Below, in pieces: positions 62,359-64,000 of a stretch of DNA of 64,000 nt. The notes below the pieces were generated by a model, which had not been told where the DNA came from, ran no database searches, and saw nothing but the letters and a program-made list of their open reading frames with translations. Position 1 is the stretch's first letter. Each line of letters opens with the position of its first letter. The position numbers and the translations under genes are program-made. This stretch comes from Prevotella fusca JCM 17724 (lineage in GTDB: Bacteria > Bacteroidota > Bacteroidia > Bacteroidales > Bacteroidaceae). Location: NCBI RefSeq assembly GCF_001262015.1, contig NZ_CP012074.1:1744501-1808500 (forward strand). The letters are read 5' to 3'.

Positions 62359-63222
62359 ATGACATACCAAGATTTATGGCACAGACTCGCTCACTTGTAC
62401 GATGACGGTGAGGCACAAGCAATCATTCGGCTTGTGCTGGAGGTGCAGTTTGGCATCACGCTGACCGATATTTATACGGGCAAAGTTAATGAATTATCCC
62501 GAGAAGCGGAGGAGGAATTAGAGAAAATCATCTCCCGTCTGGAGCGTTCAGAACCGGTGCAGTATGTCCTGGGGCGTGAAACCTTTTGTGGACGCACGTT
62601 CCATGTGGCTCCGGGTGTACTGATACCACGCCCGGAAACGGAGGTGCTGTGCCGTTGGATAGAGGAGGATTACAACCGTCCTTGTTGCGCTTTGCAGCCT
62701 CCTGCACCCCTTCAGATGCTGGATGTGGGGACGGGTAGCGGCTGTATTGCCGTCACGCTGGCTGCTGATGTATATAATTCATCTGTTACGGCGTGGGATA
62801 TATCAGGTGATGCGCTGCTCATTGCACGTGAGAATGTACACCAATGGCAGGTTCGTGTAGAATTGAAGATGGAGGATGCGCTCCATCCTTCGGCTTCGGC
62901 AATGCAGCAGAAGTATGATGTCATTGTCAGCAATCCGCCTTATATCTGCGACAAGGAACGGACAGACATGGCAGGAAATGTACTTGCGTATGAACCGGAA
63001 ACAGCCCTTTTTGTGCCAGATGATGACCCGTTGCGTTTCTATCGGGCAATAGCTGAATACGGTGTGCAGGCATTGTCGGAGGAGGGTGCACTCTATTTCG
63101 AGACCAATCCATTGTATATTAATAATGTAAAGGAGATGTTAAGCGAATTAGGTTATAAGCGGATAGAACTGCGTGAAGACCAGTTCGGCAAATTACGTTT
63201 CACAAAAGCCATCCGACCATGA
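62359..63222 (+). CDS. prmC: Release factor glutamine methyltransferase
   Basis: 287 residues from 62359; the open frame runs 162 codons further upstream antisense to ribD and that part is not real. SEPVQYVLGRETFCGRTF and VLIPRPETEVLCRW in the N-terminal part, LDVGTGSGCIAVTLA for SAM, and IVSNPPYI as the catalytic NPPY. It methylates the GGQ glutamine of release factors RF1/RF2. It overlaps recX by four bases (ATGA). Confidence 0.95.
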   Translation: MTYQDLWHRLAHLYDDGEAQAIIRLVLEVQFGITLTDIYTGKVNELSREAEEELEKIISRLERSEPVQYVLGRETFCGRTFHVAPGVLIPRPETEVLCRWIEEDYNRPCCALQPPAPLQMLDVGTGSGCIAVTLAADVYNSSVTAWDISGDALLIARENVHQWQVRVELKMEDALHPSASAMQQKYDVIVSNPPYICDKERTDMAGNVLAYEPETALFVPDDDPLRFYRAIAEYGVQALSEEGALYFETNPLYINNVKEMLSELGYKRIELREDQFGKLRFTKAIRP

Positions 63223-63737
63223 TACAGAAACGACCTATACAGGAACCTCAGGCGCTGAAGAAACTTGCCGACTTGTGTGCAAAAGGCGAACATTGTTCTG
63301 GCGATATGCTGGAGAAGATGCGTAAATGGGGGCTCTCGGAAGAGGCGCAGGCACGCATAATGGAGAAGCTGATAACGCTGCATTACGTTGATGACAGCCG
63401 TTATACGGAGTTCTTCGTACATGATAAGATTCGCTATAACAAGTGGGGTAGGCGGAAGATTGAGCAGGCATTGTGGATGAAGAAAGTGGATAGCGCCATC
63501 TCTTTACCCATCCTCGATGCCGTTGAGGATGAAGAATACCTTGAGGTGTTGCGCCCGTTGTTAGCAAGTAAGTACCGAACCATTAAGGCAGAGAGCGATT
63601 ACGAGCGTTCAATGAAACTGATAAAGTTTGCGATGGGACGTGGTTTCACGATGGACCTTATCAGGAAGTGTATAGATGAAGGGGTTGTTGATGCGGACGG
63701 GGATGTGGATTTCGTAGACGATGAAACAGCCGATTAG
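63219..63737 (+). CDS. recX: Regulatory protein RecX
   Basis: 172 residues of tandem three-helix repeats: CSGDMLEKMRKWGLSEEAQARIMEKL, YVDDSRYTEFFVHDKIRYNKWGRRKIEQAL, and the RFAMGRGF-like KFAMGRGFTMDLIRKCID at the end. RecX binds RecA filaments and limits them. It overlaps prmC (4 bases) and comF (17 bases), so the three are translationally coupled. recA itself is not here. Confidence 0.9.
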   Translation: MIQKRPIQEPQALKKLADLCAKGEHCSGDMLEKMRKWGLSEEAQARIMEKLITLHYVDDSRYTEFFVHDKIRYNKWGRRKIEQALWMKKVDSAISLPILDAVEDEEYLEVLRPLLASKYRTIKAESDYERSMKLIKFAMGRGFTMDLIRKCIDEGVVDADGDVDFVDDETAD

Positions 63738-64000
63738 TGTACTTGCCCGCCTTATCGACACCCTTGCCCCTCGGTCGTGTACCATCTGTGGCGGGCGTCT
63801 GACCGTCACGGAGGAGGTGGTGTGTGCCTGTTGCAACCATAACCTTCCCCGCACGGGCTATTCCAAGACAGCCTATGATAACAGACTTGTGCGCCTGTTC
63901 TGGGGCAGGATTCCCATAGAGAAAGGCTCGGCTTTCTTCTTCTACAAACCCCGCTCTGCAACAAGTAACCTGCTTTATCAGCTCAAGTATGGCGGACATC
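63721..64000 (+). CDS. comF: ComF-family phosphoribosyltransferase-like protein, N-terminal part (cut by window end)
   Basis: The reading frame from ATG 63721 stays open to the window edge (93 codons). A zinc-finger pair CTICGG ... CACCNH near residues 25-53 and FYKPRSATSNLLYQLKYGG at the end match the start of ComF/GntX proteins, which are linked to DNA uptake in competent bacteria. The phosphoribosyltransferase part lies beyond the window. The start overlaps recX by 17 bases, so the genes are coupled. Confidence 0.85.
   Translation, partial: MKQPISVLARLIDTLAPRSCTICGGRLTVTEEVVCACCNHNLPRTGYSKTAYDNRLVRLFWGRIPIEKGSAFFFYKPRSATSNLLYQLKYGGH

Overview
The window looks like chromosome from a member of Bacteroidales, most likely Prevotella in the broad sense. 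The evidence is the promoter style (TAnnTTTG boxes near -7, often with TTTG or TTG about 19-20 bases upstream, and few Shine-Dalgarno sites), a single-chain SecDF, a DUF4271 gene beside hemD, many lipoproteins with an LxxC box, a clostripain-type peptidase and a GH27 alpha-galactosidase. I see no rRNA, insertion sequence, prophage or CRISPR array. Two tRNA genes are present: Gln-TTG and Arg-CCT.

Layout. 0-5 kb is accessory: a cholesterol-dependent-cytolysin-like protein without signal peptide, a lipoprotein and its deleted paralogue, and a Fic protein whose catalytic His is Gln. 5-14.4 kb holds metG, a long RluA-type pseudouridine synthase, a short patatin, an SPFH/membrane/zinc-ribbon operon and a YwqK-like repeat protein. 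14.7-24.4 kb holds fabI, a DUF559-RNase H fusion bracketed by GC-rich palindromes, argS, lipoproteins, an orphan ABC ATPase, an AspT/YidE transporter and a pyridoxamine kinase. 24.8-30.1 kb is a housekeeping run: metK, DUF4271, hemD, rnpA, yidD, tyrS. 30.2-38.5 kb holds a C11 peptidase, an FMN-dependent hydroxyacid dehydrogenase with an AEC permease, GH27, tRNA-Gln, and a membrane-anchored winged-helix regulator beside the outer-membrane barrel gene it probably controls. 38.9-50.7 kb holds HU, rhomboid, a membrane EEP-family phosphatase, secDF, an M16 peptidase, xerD, aroQ and an O-methyltransferase. 51.3-64 kb holds an ADP-ribosylglycohydrolase, tRNA-Arg, a C69 dipeptidase, a lipoprotein, a second (intact) Fic protein, a UPF1-like helicase, cysteine desulfidase, a TPR lipoprotein, ribD, prmC, recX and the start of comF.

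The most unusual structure lies between the genes. Ten intergenic arrays belong to three unrelated sequence families, and all are built of about four dyad-symmetric units at a 22-bp period. In the commonest family (six arrays) all eighteen unit-to-unit intervals are exactly 22 bp and each element spans about 89 bp. Most arrays sit between convergent genes. I do not recognise them as a named element. A separate set of GC-rich REP-like palindromes lies at stop codons and has entered two coding regions: it forms the linker of the DUF559-RNase H fusion and an insert within the reductase domain of RibD.
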